Assembly: GCA_018697195.1 (NCBI GenBank)
Contig: JAGMWU010000040.1
Location: 186,001 to 250,000 of the forward strand
Direction of reading: 5' to 3'
Length of the DNA: 64,000 nt
Origin: Certhia americana
Lineage: Eukaryota; Chordata; Aves; Passeriformes; Certhiidae
Shown here piece by piece: positions 1-9,300 of this stretch; position 1 is the stretch's first letter, and each line of letters opens with the position of its first letter. The position numbers and the translations under genes are program-made. The notes below the pieces were generated by a model. The model worked only from the letters and a program-made list of their open reading frames with translations. It did not search any database and was not told where the DNA came from.

Positions 1-190
1 CTACAGACCCAACCCAGCCCGTCCGACCGCACCCCCAAACCCCGGCGGAGGTCGTGCATGCGGGGGGTTTGCACTGTTTGCACATACAAACACAGTAAAA
101 AAGACAATCGCGGCATAAATTCGCATTTCTAACCCGAACACGGAGGATGCCCCAACCCATCTCCATTCACGCATCCATCCATCGCCTTAC
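1..190 (-). other. UNC5C: 5' end of UNC5C intron 1
   Basis: The intron begins at 190 with GTAAGG on the minus strand and runs off the left edge. It is moderately GC-rich near the exon and holds a short CATC run (169-184). The other reading frames crossing it are by-products of the GC-rich sequence. Intron 1 of UNC5C is very long in other vertebrates, so the acceptor is not expected here. Confidence 0.85.
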
Positions 191-314
191 CTTGCGCCGC
201 GGAGCCGGGGCGGCTGGCCCCCAGGACGGCCAGGGCGGGGAGCACCACCGTCTGCAGCAGGTATCCCAGTCCCAGCCCGCAGCGGGCCGCTGTCCCCTCC
301 AGCCCCTTCCCCAT
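191..314 (-). CDS. UNC5C: UNC5C exon 1: start codon and signal peptide of the netrin receptor
   Basis: This exon codes for the N terminus of UNC-5 homolog C, a single-pass netrin receptor that mediates repulsive axon guidance and dependence-receptor cell death at the plasma membrane. The 41 codons begin MGKGLEGTAARCGLGLGY and end RPGSAAQ, closely matching the known vertebrate UNC5C N terminus. They form a signal peptide: a basic start, a hydrophobic core (YLLQTVVLPALAVLGA, residues 18-33) and a likely cleavage site near GSAA/Q. The start at 314 was chosen because the match to the family begins there and its context is strong (G at -3, G at +4), although the frame stays open further upstream. 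The exon ends at 191 with CAAG/GTAAGG, a consensus donor. It leaves one base (G) for the next codon, which fits the Asp that follows Gln in known UNC5C proteins. The Ig, thrombospondin type 1, ZU5, UPA and death domains lie in exons beyond the left edge. Confidence 0.93.
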
Positions 315-423
315 GGCCGGGGCAGCGGGGGAGTGTGGCGGAGCCGCGGAGCTTTCCTGTGCCTCCTCTGCCGGCCCCGTCCCACCTCCGGGCGCGGAGC
401 GGCGCGGAGCCCCCGCCAGGCGC

Positions 424-489
424 TCAGGCAGCGCGGAGGGCGGCGGGGCGAGGGGCTGCGCTCGGACCGGGCGGGCAGAGGCGCTGCAT
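424..489 (-). other. Upstream ORF in the putative UNC5C 5' UTR
   Basis: A 21-codon frame on the coding strand begins with ATG at 489 (G at -3, so a fair context; C at +4) and stops at 424, about 110 nt before the UNC5C start. If transcription begins above 489 it would be a non-overlapping uORF able to reduce translation of UNC5C. The peptide starts MQRLCPPGPS and has no recognisable feature. It is relevant only if the 5' end lies upstream of it. Confidence 0.45.
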
Positions 490-566
490 GGCCCCGCGGA
501 GGGGCGCGGAGCCGGCGGAGCGCTGCTGTCTTCCCGCGGGCGGCTCGGCGCGGCTGCCTCCACCCC

Positions 567-602
567 GGGGGTGGGCGGGGGCCGGGGCTGGGGAAGAGGG
601 GG
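567..602 (+). promoter_or_regulatory. Six-run G-quadruplex motif upstream of UNC5C
   Basis: The plus strand has six runs of three to five G separated by loops of 1, 1, 2, 2 and 4 bases (567-571, 573-575, 577-581, 584-587, 590-593, 598-602). This is a strong intramolecular G4 motif, with an i-motif possible on the C-rich strand. It lies about 255-290 bp upstream of the UNC5C start codon and on the template strand of the gene. It also overlaps GC-box sequence, so Sp1/KLF binding is an alternative reading. Confidence 0.6.
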
Positions 603-770
603 CTGAGCCGGCCGGCTGCGATAGAATGCGAGCCGAAGCGAGGAGCAGACCCAGAGGGAAGGGGGCGGGGGAGGCTGGGAGCCACCCGCCGCAGAACCGG
701 CCCCCTTTCGCCTCCTCCACCCGCGCCCCCTGCGCGCACAGCCGCGGGCTGAGGCGCACGCTGATGTTGG

Positions 771-787
771 TGCGCACACGTGCGCGC
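771..787. promoter_or_regulatory. Alternating purine-pyrimidine patch with an E-box
   Basis: Seventeen bases alternate strictly between purine and pyrimidine, mostly GC and AC steps, a composition prone to left-handed Z-DNA. A palindromic CACGTG E-box (777-782, the USF/MYC/HIF class) sits at its centre. It is within the UNC5C CpG island about 460 bp upstream of the start codon. Confidence 0.45.
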
Positions 788-1257
788 CCGCACCCGCACA
801 CGCTCACACCTGGGCAGGGCTGCGCCGGCCGGACCCCGCTACACCCCTGGCTCTCGCATCCCCAGACTATCCCCGTGGGCCTGACACCCCCCTACGCACC
901 GCCAGGACGCGGGGCGATCGGGACCATCTTTAGGGAGCTATCAAATGCAGGATCGGGGAGCCCCATGCCGGGTGGGGAGTACTAGTCTGCTCCTATAGGC
1001 AGCAGAGCAGGGAGAGAGATCGCACCAGGAGAGCTGTTGGAGAGCCCAGCACCTCTGGGAAGCGTCTCCCTGTTTGCCCTCCAGAGCCTCTCTCTTAAGG
1101 CTGGGGTTACTCCTCCACCATTCTTGCACCCCCGAAAAGCCTGGTCTCTGACTTCAGCATGTGCCCACCAAATCTCACTGAGAAGGATAGCAGTGCCCAC
1201 ACATCAGGTTCACTGCTCAACCAGGGCTTGGTCAGGTTTTATTGCTCCTTCCTATGG

Positions 1258-1345
1258 CCTTTTTTTTTTTTTTTTTTCCCCTTTGGTTGGTTTGGTCTTT
1301 GTTTTGGAGGGTTTTATGTTTGGTTTTAGGTTTTCTTTTCTAAGT
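1258..1345 (+). repeat. T- and GTTT-rich low-complexity tract
   Basis: A run of about 17 T is followed by degenerate GGTTT/GTTTT words. No precise unit is preserved. Confidence 0.75.
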
Positions 1346-1815
1346 TTTCTAAAAGCACTTTGCACAGCCAAGGTGGGCTGTCATGAATAGACCCAGCACC
1401 TCACACACCACGTGTGCCAATGCTAGGGGCTGCAGCCCCGGGACCCTTCCCACACCACATTACTCCAGAGAGCGTTGCCTTCTCCAGCCTAGAAGTTCCC
1501 CCAAACCGGGCTGCGTGCGAGACAAGGAACACTCTTTTCCTGGGAACCGTGGCTGGGATCTTCCCAGTCACTCTGACTTTGCCTTCCCCGCCCCTTCCAC
1601 TCAGGAAAACAGCTAACGCCAACGCTGCAGGAGGGTTTCCCTGGGGCCGCTTGAGCTGTCTGCCTCAAGGGAGGCTCCATCCCACCTGCCCCCGGCTTTA
1701 ATGTCCTTCCCAGGGAATTACCCAGGCTGTTCCCATCTCAGGGTCTGGCAGGGCAGCAATTTTTTCTCCTCAACAGCAGCTGACATAAAGTTGCAGTGTG
1801 GCAGAAAAGCAAAGT

Positions 1816-1915
1816 CCTGTTTTTTGTTGAGGGTTTGTTTGTTTGGTGATGGTTTTATTTGCTTGTCTGGGGGGTTCATTTGTGGGTTTTGGGGGGTTTG
1901 TTTGTTTTTTGTTGT
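1816..1915 (+). repeat. Degenerate TTTG low-complexity tract with G runs
   Basis: GTTTG words are interspersed with G6, G3 and G6 runs. The strand is almost free of A and C. It is the second of several similar T/G tracts in the window. Confidence 0.7.
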
Positions 1916-3189
1916 ACAGGTTAAGAGCATGGTAAAGGGGTGGGTTTTATTCTAGGCATGCCTGGAAGGTGCCCCAAGTAGGCTGTGTTTCAAGCCCAAC
2001 AGGCTGGGTTTTACCCAATAACTTTCAGTGTTTCTCTCCTACTGGAGCATTCCACCTCTCCATCTCCTCACTGTTCTCCATCTTTTAAGGGGGTGAGTCC
2101 CATCTGTTTCAAACAAAACCGCACAGGCTAGGAAATATTAAGGCTTCACCAAAATCTGTGATTTTAGTTTCTGAGGCTGTGTAAGTGGTGAACAGGAAAC
2201 TCAAGTTTTTACCACGTTCAAAGGAGAATGTGAGTCCTGAGAAGGAACTTTCTTTGATTGCAGATGCTCCCCACAGCAATCCCTGACTTCATGCTCCCTA
2301 GCTCAGATACTCAACAGATCGGGTCCCGGTGTATGATATCTATTTGCCAGTTTTGCCCTAACTCTGTGAATTGGAAGCATCTTTTTTTTTTGGGTACTTA
2401 CTGTTTCCCCTGTTCCAGGGAAAACTTCTCAGAGTCAGGAAGAGAGACCCCTGAAAGATGTCACATGTGGAAGACGCATTTGTTGCAGCACCAGCTGACA
2501 AGCACATCTCTTGCCACAAGGGAAGGGAGAGGGAGGGCTTGCTTCTCCATTAATCTGAGTTAATTTATTTTTGATGTTTTGGGGCCTCCCAGGAGTAATA
2601 CCTATAGTTCCCAGCTTAGTTTCTAGTTAGTAGCTCAGTGACCTCATTAAATAGGTCCATCCCTATTTCAAGATGATGTCCCTGCAGTCCTGCCTGGGGA
2701 TCCCTGGTGACTGCCAACATGTCAGCTTCTCTGCCCTGGAATAGGTGCAAGGGGGAGCATTGCTGGTTTACAGCTGTGACAGAAGTGATGGCACAGGGAC
2801 CACAAGCTCTCAGCTTGGGAAGAAAGTCAGTCTTTTCCCAGTACCCAAGGTGTGGTGGACAATGGACAAAGGAACAAAAGTACTGCAGCCTGAGGAGTTC
2901 AGTAACCACTTTTTTTACTGGAAGTGGATATACCTTGGTCTGGAGAAGATGGCTCAAGCAACAGCAATCAATAACTAGATAGGGGTCTTATCTGGAAAAC
3001 GTGCTTTCAAATCTTTCCATGCTCCACTGTGTGTAAGAAAGGGCATCCAAGGATGCTCTATGTGTCTGCATCACTGAGCTTTCTCAGAAATCTAGTACAC
3101 TTTGACAAGTGACACTTGTGTATGGGCCATCCTTAAAGCCACCACACTGGGTTTTCCTTATTCAGGAACAAATCTGTCCAAGGGCTCTT

Positions 3190-3300
3190 TATTTTACTCC
3201 CCATGAGATAAACAGAATTATTATCCCAGCTTAATAAATTTCAGATTTGACATGGAGATAAAGGGTTGAGGTAATTCCAAATTTTGGGATTAGAAGGTGC
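3190..3300 (+). mobile_element. Possible ancient MIR-like CORE SINE fragment
   Basis: The order of words (CCCCATGAGATAAACAG, ATTATTATCCC, then TTCAGAT, TGGAGATAAAGGGTTGAGGTAA) resembles the conserved core of MIR-type SINEs. It is very diverged and could be coincidental. A second, weaker similarity lies at about 3470-3540. Confidence 0.28.
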
Positions 3301-3741
3301 AAATTACCTATGTTTGTTCCAAAAGTGGTTGTTTTGTTTCCCTGATAGAACCTGGCTGGGAAGGTATTTTCCTTCTGCTAAAAGGTCTGTGACTTAAAAG
3401 TACCTGTAATATAAATCTATCACTTTGTTACCTTTACTGTCCTAAAAATCACTCCATACCCTTTATAAACTCATCTGAAGCAAGTATTAATCTCAAATTT
3501 TCATACTTGGGCAGAAATATAAAGTGTCAAAGAGTTTGCATTGGAAAGTGGCTTTGGCAGCCTAACAGGTGGCACCTTAGTTTTTCAGGTAAGTTTGAGA
3601 AATCTTAATTCTAAATTAGATACCCCTAACAGATGATTATAAAATCTAGGGTAACATTTAAAAAGTTGTAGAGTAACTTGTGTAATGGTGAATTTGACTT
3701 TAGTGTATTTAGTTGCCCAAGCACCTGGAGTTGCACTAAAG

Positions 3742-3965
3742 CAATCACAGAACCAATTAGCTTGTAAAAGACCTCTCAGGTCATCGAGTCTAACCTTTAC
3801 TTTTCACCAACTTGTCAACTAGTCCATGGCACTAAGGGCCATGTTCAGTCATTTCTTGAGCACCTCCAAGGATGATGATGATTCCACCATCTCCCTGGAC
3901 ACTCCATTCCAATGCTTAACAACTCTTTCCATTAGGAAATCTCTAATAATGTACAAGCTAGTCAA
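3742..3965 (-). mobile_element. CR1 LINE 3' fragment, reverse orientation
   Basis: The sequence is the reverse complement of a CR1 tail. It opens with the complement of the terminal repeat (ATCACAGAACCAATTAG), continues with GACCTCTCAGGTCATCGAG and then the complement of the conserved 'concise block' (GAGCACCTCCAAGGATG, CACCATCTCCCTGGACA, TCCATTCCAATGC). It is severely 5'-truncated, as CR1 copies usually are, and stops where the decamer array begins. No reverse transcriptase coding sequence remains. Confidence 0.88.
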
Positions 3966-4200
3966 AAGTGGTTCCAAGTGGTACAAACCAGTTCAGCTGG
4001 GATCTTCCCAATCCAGCTGATTCGACTGGATCTAATCAGTTGCAACCACTCCAAACCAATTCTAAACAATTCAAACCAGATTAAACTGACTCCAATCATT
4101 TCAAACCTGATTCAACTGAATCCAACCAGTTCCAGCTGGTTCAAACCAGATCAAACTAGTTCCACCTGGTCCAAACCAGTTTCCAATGGTTCAAGTACCC
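3966..4200. repeat. Decamer minisatellite with strict 10-bp phasing
   Basis: About 23 diverged copies of a 10-bp unit, approximate consensus TCCAACCAGT. From 4021 to 4190 there are 17 consecutive units without any insertion or deletion, although the units differ in several bases. The tetramer at unit positions 6-9 is often CCAG, CTGG or CTAG (for example 4126, 4136, 4146, 4156, 4166, 4176). The plus strand has no stop across it in one frame, but the period of 10 rotates the frame, so it gives no protein repeat. It directly abuts the truncated CR1 at its left. Confidence 0.85.
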
Positions 4201-5718
4201 CAGTCCTTCTTTCAAAGAGTTTCAAAATTTGATTGATGACTTTGGAGAAAAGATACTTGGGGTGCCCTGCATTTTGTGCAATGTCAGCAATGATGGCTTG
4301 AATAAGAAGAATCTCTTCTGTGCTTTGATAATTACCCATAAGAGTTTGCTAACCAGTCCTCTCACTGAGCATTGTGTTCCTTGGCAAGTACTGTGAACTC
4401 TGGCCAATTGACCCAAGGACTCATTTCCCACACAAACGTCAGTGAGGGATGTGGATTCAGGCTACCCACCTGGTGATAGTCAAGATGCTCTCAGCTACTG
4501 CAGCACCCCTAACGCAGCACGGCATGGGTGAGAGAGGGCTGTATTTTGCATGTTCCTGCACAAGCTCTTTGCAGTTCAGGGGAGCATGTGGCACACACAC
4601 CTGCTTTTGGCTGTGCCATTCCCCCAGGCTCTGCCATGCTGCTCTTATTTTATGACAGAGCCCAGCACAACGCAATCCAAAAAAGCAGGTGTGTGACAGT
4701 CCTCTCACTTCACTGATATGCCTGCCCCAAGCTATCAAGTACTGCAGTTTGCTCTCACAGTTTAGATAGGCAATTACCTCCTCTGTGGTTGCTGTGTGTG
4801 ATACTGGGGATCAGCAAATGAAACTACCCTTCTGATATCTTACGTTTCAAGAGCAACACAACCTCATTTCCAGTAAAAACTTCTGAGTGGTTTATTTCAC
4901 GCTGGGAATGACTATTTGTGGTGGAATTGTGGTCCGAGGAAAATTTCTTTCATACCTACTGAAATTTAATAAAATGATTGATTGTGTTTCATCTTCCAAA
5001 ATCACTACTTTGTCTGCTTATTTATGGAACCAGATTTTCCAAAGTTCATCCTTATTTATGCATTATGATAGTGTGCTAAATTTTCAGTCTTGGCATTGTG
5101 CTAGCATATCCATGGATCAGCATATATGTTAATATTGCCCACTTAAACTGTTTAAACAGTGTTTCACCTCATAACAAACCATTACTACAGAACTGTGCAG
5201 AATCACCTGAGAGATATCCCATATGATATCCCGCTCTTGATACATTTGGAGGTGCACAGATTTCATTTGTTTAATTAATTTATGAAAATTAACAACTTGG
5301 TTGTACTTGCCATTCTTTTGAACAGCTTGGCTTTTCATAATATCTGAAGAGAGCCTGCTTGAGCTAATTATACTAAAAGGAGGGCCAAATTCTGTCCCTA
5401 AACCTATGCTGGGTACTATGCATAACATCCTGTTGTATCCTATTGTGCATAACATCCTGTTGTCATTTGTACAAGAGGATATTGCTGGAGCTAGGGACTT
5501 GTATGCCTAGGGAATAAAGGTAAAAAATTCCAAGGTGTTTAAGTCTAACTTTCAAGGACATTATATTTTTGAATGGCAATGGGACTTAGGCTCCTTGCCT
5601 ATTTTTGAAATGTGCGTCCTCCAGCTAATGCCAAATAAAGAGCTTTCTCTTTCATTTGAGTTTTTGAGTTGTCTGTAAACAGATCACAATTTTCTTATTT
5701 ATTTATTCTCTCTTCACT
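4201..5718. other. Non-coding intergenic stretch
   Basis: No gene, RNA or clear transposon is visible. Frames up to about 108 codons on either strand show no recognisable protein and no codon-level signature of coding. A short direct repeat (CATAACATCCTGTTGT) occurs twice near 5420-5464. Confidence 0.55.
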
Positions 5719-5753
5719 TTTTTTTTTGTTTTTGTTTTTTTTTCTTTTTTTTG
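5719..5753 (+). repeat. T-rich low-complexity tract
   Basis: Long T runs are interrupted by single G or C. It is simple sequence only. Confidence 0.75.
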
Positions 5754-5897
5754 GTGAATATCTTCTCTGAGCAGTTCCTGAGCTGTAGCTCATTCACCAA
5801 TAATTCATCACGAGCATTGGAAGCTCGGTATCCAAACTGTGTTCCTTACTCCGATTGCGTGATACAGTAGCTTCCCACCAGCAAATGTTCTGTAAGC

Positions 5898-5898
<1 letters not shown>

Positions 5899-5946
<48 letters not shown>
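5899..5946 (+). repeat. 48-bp A homopolymer
   Basis: An uninterrupted run of 48 A lies between two CpG-containing stretches. No AATAAA signal precedes it and I see no target-site duplication, so it does not look like the tail of a retrocopy. Avian CR1 elements do not end in poly(A). Confidence 0.95.
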
Positions 5947-5949
<3 letters not shown>

Positions 5950-5997
5950 TAATCATTTCAGTCTCTATCTGCCTGAAAAATCACTGCAAAAATACCA

Positions 5998-6306
5998 CGG
6001 GTGTGACCTACTGTCAATCCCTATTAGCCGGGACCTGAAGCGAGCGCTGCCCCGGCTGTTTGTTGAGGGCGGCCGAGCGATTGCCGTGCCTCCCAGCAGA
6101 GGGAGATGCGAGACACCGACTCCGGCCCCGGCCCGCTGCTCTCTCTCCGTCTCTGCAACAGATCGATGAGCCATGAATGTTTTAGGAACCTGTCAGAGTC
6201 CCATGGCTTCTCATTATCTAAGCATTTTATCTGAGAACAAACCTCTTTTAGGCCCGTCTTTGATAGCGCAGCGTTCTACACCGGGTTTCCTCGGTTTCTC
6301 CCTTCG
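5998..6306. promoter_or_regulatory. Isolated CpG-rich patch with a CTCF-like core
   Basis: In the first 170 bp I count 16 CpG dinucleotides, and further ones up to 6306, in otherwise CpG-poor surroundings about 5.7 kb upstream of the UNC5C start. Within it CCAGCAGAGGGAG (6093-6105) matches the CTCF core pattern CCASYAGRKGGCR at 12 of 13 positions. The flanks do not match the wider CTCF motif well. It could be an alternative promoter, an insulator or a conserved enhancer; no exon or ORF of interest is seen. Confidence 0.4.
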
Positions 6307-9300
6307 GCTGAGGTGAAGGACATGCATAACTTGAAATATTACAGTCTGTTGCACAGCAGTGTTATATTCTTCTCTCCCTCTCCTAACCCGGTATTTATTT
6401 TTGTAGCACTGTAACTGCATATTTTCCTCTGAGTTGAATACTAATGTGACTGAGGGGTGTCAGTCTCTGCTCCAGGATCATCTGATTCCAATTGACATGA
6501 GCTTCTCTTTTATTTAACAAGTACTAATTTCTGATTGTCCCATTCAGGGTACAATGCCTCGAAATTTCTTTAAAAGTGTCACAAGAACCCTCCCTCTGAT
6601 GTCTCAATACCACCTCACTGCCCACCTCTGCCTTTGGGGTTTTTCTCCACTTTAGGTACCATGAAAAAATAACATAATTGTTTTTAGGATCTGTGTTACA
6701 AATTCTCTCTGTAGGTGTATATTCTGGGCTGCTCTTACCACATGTGCTATTTTATGAATTTTCTTCCCTGATGCACTTTGCAGAAAGCAACATTAGAAAG
6801 AATTAAAATGACAGTATTTATTAAACCACTTCTTAGGGAAATAATAAAAATAATAAATAAATTTAATAATAAATAATAAAAAATTAAGGAAATAATAAAA
6901 CACACTTCTTAAAAATATGTTTAAGATGCAGATTCTATGAAGAAACCAAATTTCCAAGAAAATTAGCTGTCAACGTAGTATTTTGGTGCTCAACAATAAT
7001 ATCGACTTACATACAGACCTGTGTAGATTCATTTACCTTCTAGATAAAAAATGGCATAATTTTAAATTGTTACAGGTTTTCTATATAGTTCAATATACTG
7101 GAAGTTTCATGCATAAACTATTTTGTGAAAACTGATCACATTCAGCGAACTGTGGGAGTTTGAATACATGGCTGTGTCCCCAGCATTCCCATTTCTGTCT
7201 ACTTTGAGGAAAACCAGCTACAACAAAAACAAAGAGCGTCACTTTGTGTACTTGGTTTTTTTGTAATTTTTTTTTCCTTTTTCATTTTGAATCCTGACAA
7301 ACTACTCTGTTGTACAGTGGGTTTGAAATGCAACTCTCCCCAGTAGCTCCCCTACTGTACCTTCCCAGAATGCATGAATGCATTTGCTCCTGCCAACGTG
7401 TAACCCAATAATCTTTTTTTAGCCAACAGAAAGAAGCTTTCGTAGGAAAACCCTCAATTTTCTGAGCAGTGTGTGACAGTAAGAGGAAATCTATTGCAGT
7501 TGCCTGTAATGGAAGCGCAGTTGTTTCTTTTTTCACCTGGCCTCTTAGTGGCAGGGCAATTAGAGCTCAAATGTACAGGGAAAACTTATCCCAGTCCAGT
7601 AATCAAAGCAAAGATTATATAGATTTTGATTGCTCCAACAAAAATGAAGTCTTTGTTAACTGAAGTAGCTTTATTGATTTGAATGACGAGATGTATTTAT
7701 GCTGTTTTGTGAAGTGCTCCAAGCTGTGTGTGCATTTAATGCTCACGAATTCAGAGATGAAGGACTGAAAAAGTTCTATGTCAAGCTGTAGAAGAGAAAC
7801 TTTATCATTCCCAAAACATTTATTGCACTGTTCTTTTCCAAAGGCTGTTTTAATACCTGTAGTTACCATTATGACCTTGTAAAAGACCTTAATGTTTCAC
7901 AAACTGAGTGTTTTGTTTAGGTCACAGAATTAACAACATTCTTGACTGTTTAGCAATACTTAGTTAGTTTTCATAGAATACTCTGTTTCATCTTTCTGTA
8001 CAGAGGTTGAAAAATGATGGAATAGCAAAAATGTTCAGTCACAGCTGAAGATGAAAAGTTTATGAAAATACAATCATCCACAATGACAACATGTGTTCTT
8101 GTTTTAAGTATGACCTTTAACTCCTTAAAGCACATATAATTCGATCCTAGAAAGTAACTCAGATTTGCATTACTACAGTAGTTTAAATTGAGAGCCTTTA
8201 GATTTTTTTGTCTAAAGACATTACTAGGAATTCAGCTGTGCACTTGCTCATGGACAACACAGATAACATCACACAAAACATGAAAAATAAAGAGAAGACT
8301 CCCCTTGCTTTTGAAATCTAACCAGGATAGTATGTGTTCTTTGTAATGCAGTGAAAAAAAAAAAAACAACCCTAAAGTTTTGTCCCAAGTAGAAGCAGCT
8401 ATTCTGGATCTGCTCTTATTTTAAATAAAGTTTGCAGAGATTTACAAGCTCAGGCCCTTTGGTAATACGTCCTCTCTGTGAAAAACTTTGTGCTCTTTCA
8501 CCAATAGGACTCTACTGTAAAGATAATAACAAGAGCCTTATTTTGGTCAGAGAACATTGGAGGTTATCTGCAGCTGCTTTATTACCACTTCAATTCGAGA
8601 TCTACGTTTTTATTCATTGTTTCTCTTATGAGTAACATTTTGAAAAGTAATATAAAATAAATGGACCTGTGGCTGTGGACCCACACAATGCTTTATTAGA
8701 TGTCTCAGTTGTTCTGTGTTGGAGGATGATTAAAGTGTCTGAAACAGAGTTTCATAGTTACATAGTTCATAGTTCATTTTATTCCATGTGCATTCACAAA
8801 TTAGTTGATGGTAATCTATTAATAAAAACTTCATATTCTGCATTATTCTCTATAGAATGTTGCAGGGTTTCCTTAATTTTTTTATTTTTTTTTTAGCTGG
8901 AACTATTCACAGACTCCCTTCAGAGTATGATAAGATACAGATTACAATACTGGCTTGATAATGGCCAAGACTTTTCCTTCCTCTCTGAGTAGCATAAACT
9001 CTAAGATGAGAAGTTATACTTTGCCTTCATAACTAACATATTAGCCATTATTTAGTCTTGAGATTATTAAAACCAGTTCTAAAATGTGGAACAAGAATTT
9101 GCCACTGAGAAACAGCATATGGGAGACTGTTTTCCTGGTCCCACCAAATCAGTACCACTGATCATGTTATCTGCAAGATTAACATCCCTAAAACTCCTCC
9201 CTCTTCAGACCACAGGAGATAAAAGAAGGGAAGGACTCGATTTTTACAATGTTAGACCACAACAGACATGCCTGGGGACTCATTGATTTTCTCTGGAGTT

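Larger units (their letters stand above)
165..935 (-). promoter_or_regulatory. UNC5C: CpG-island promoter and 5' UTR of UNC5C
   Basis: A dense CpG island surrounds UNC5C exon 1 and extends about 600 bp upstream of the start codon. It carries several GC boxes of Sp1/KLF type (around 228-241, 571-583 and 661-671). I see no TATA box, as is usual for dispersed CpG-island promoters. The transcription start cannot be placed from sequence alone; 315 to roughly 600-750 is the plausible 5' UTR. Developmental guidance genes with this kind of island are commonly Polycomb targets, but nothing here shows that directly. Long frames on both strands within the island reflect lack of stops in GC-rich DNA. Confidence 0.85.
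936..3189. other. Non-coding flank of the UNC5C island
   Basis: GC content falls after the island. Small frames are scattered on both strands but none resembles a known protein or has a convincing exon structure. Two T/G low-complexity tracts (listed separately) are the only clear repeats. Confidence 0.6.

Noticed and set aside
335..985. 216-codon plus-strand frame in the CpG island
   Set aside because: GC-rich DNA lacks stop codons; the translation is low-complexity Arg/Ala/Gly/Pro and lies antisense to the UNC5C leader.
3586..3594. Perfect splice-donor-like CAG/GTAAGT
   Set aside because: Such 9-mers occur by chance at this scale and no exon or acceptor could be paired with it. The same applies to the site near 57620.
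3978..4232. Stop-free frame through the decamer array as a repeat protein
   Set aside because: A 10-bp unit rotates the reading frame, so no amino-acid repeat results; no homology.
5855..6169. 104-codon plus-strand frame containing poly-Lys
   Set aside because: The middle is simply the A48 homopolymer read as lysine; no protein similarity.
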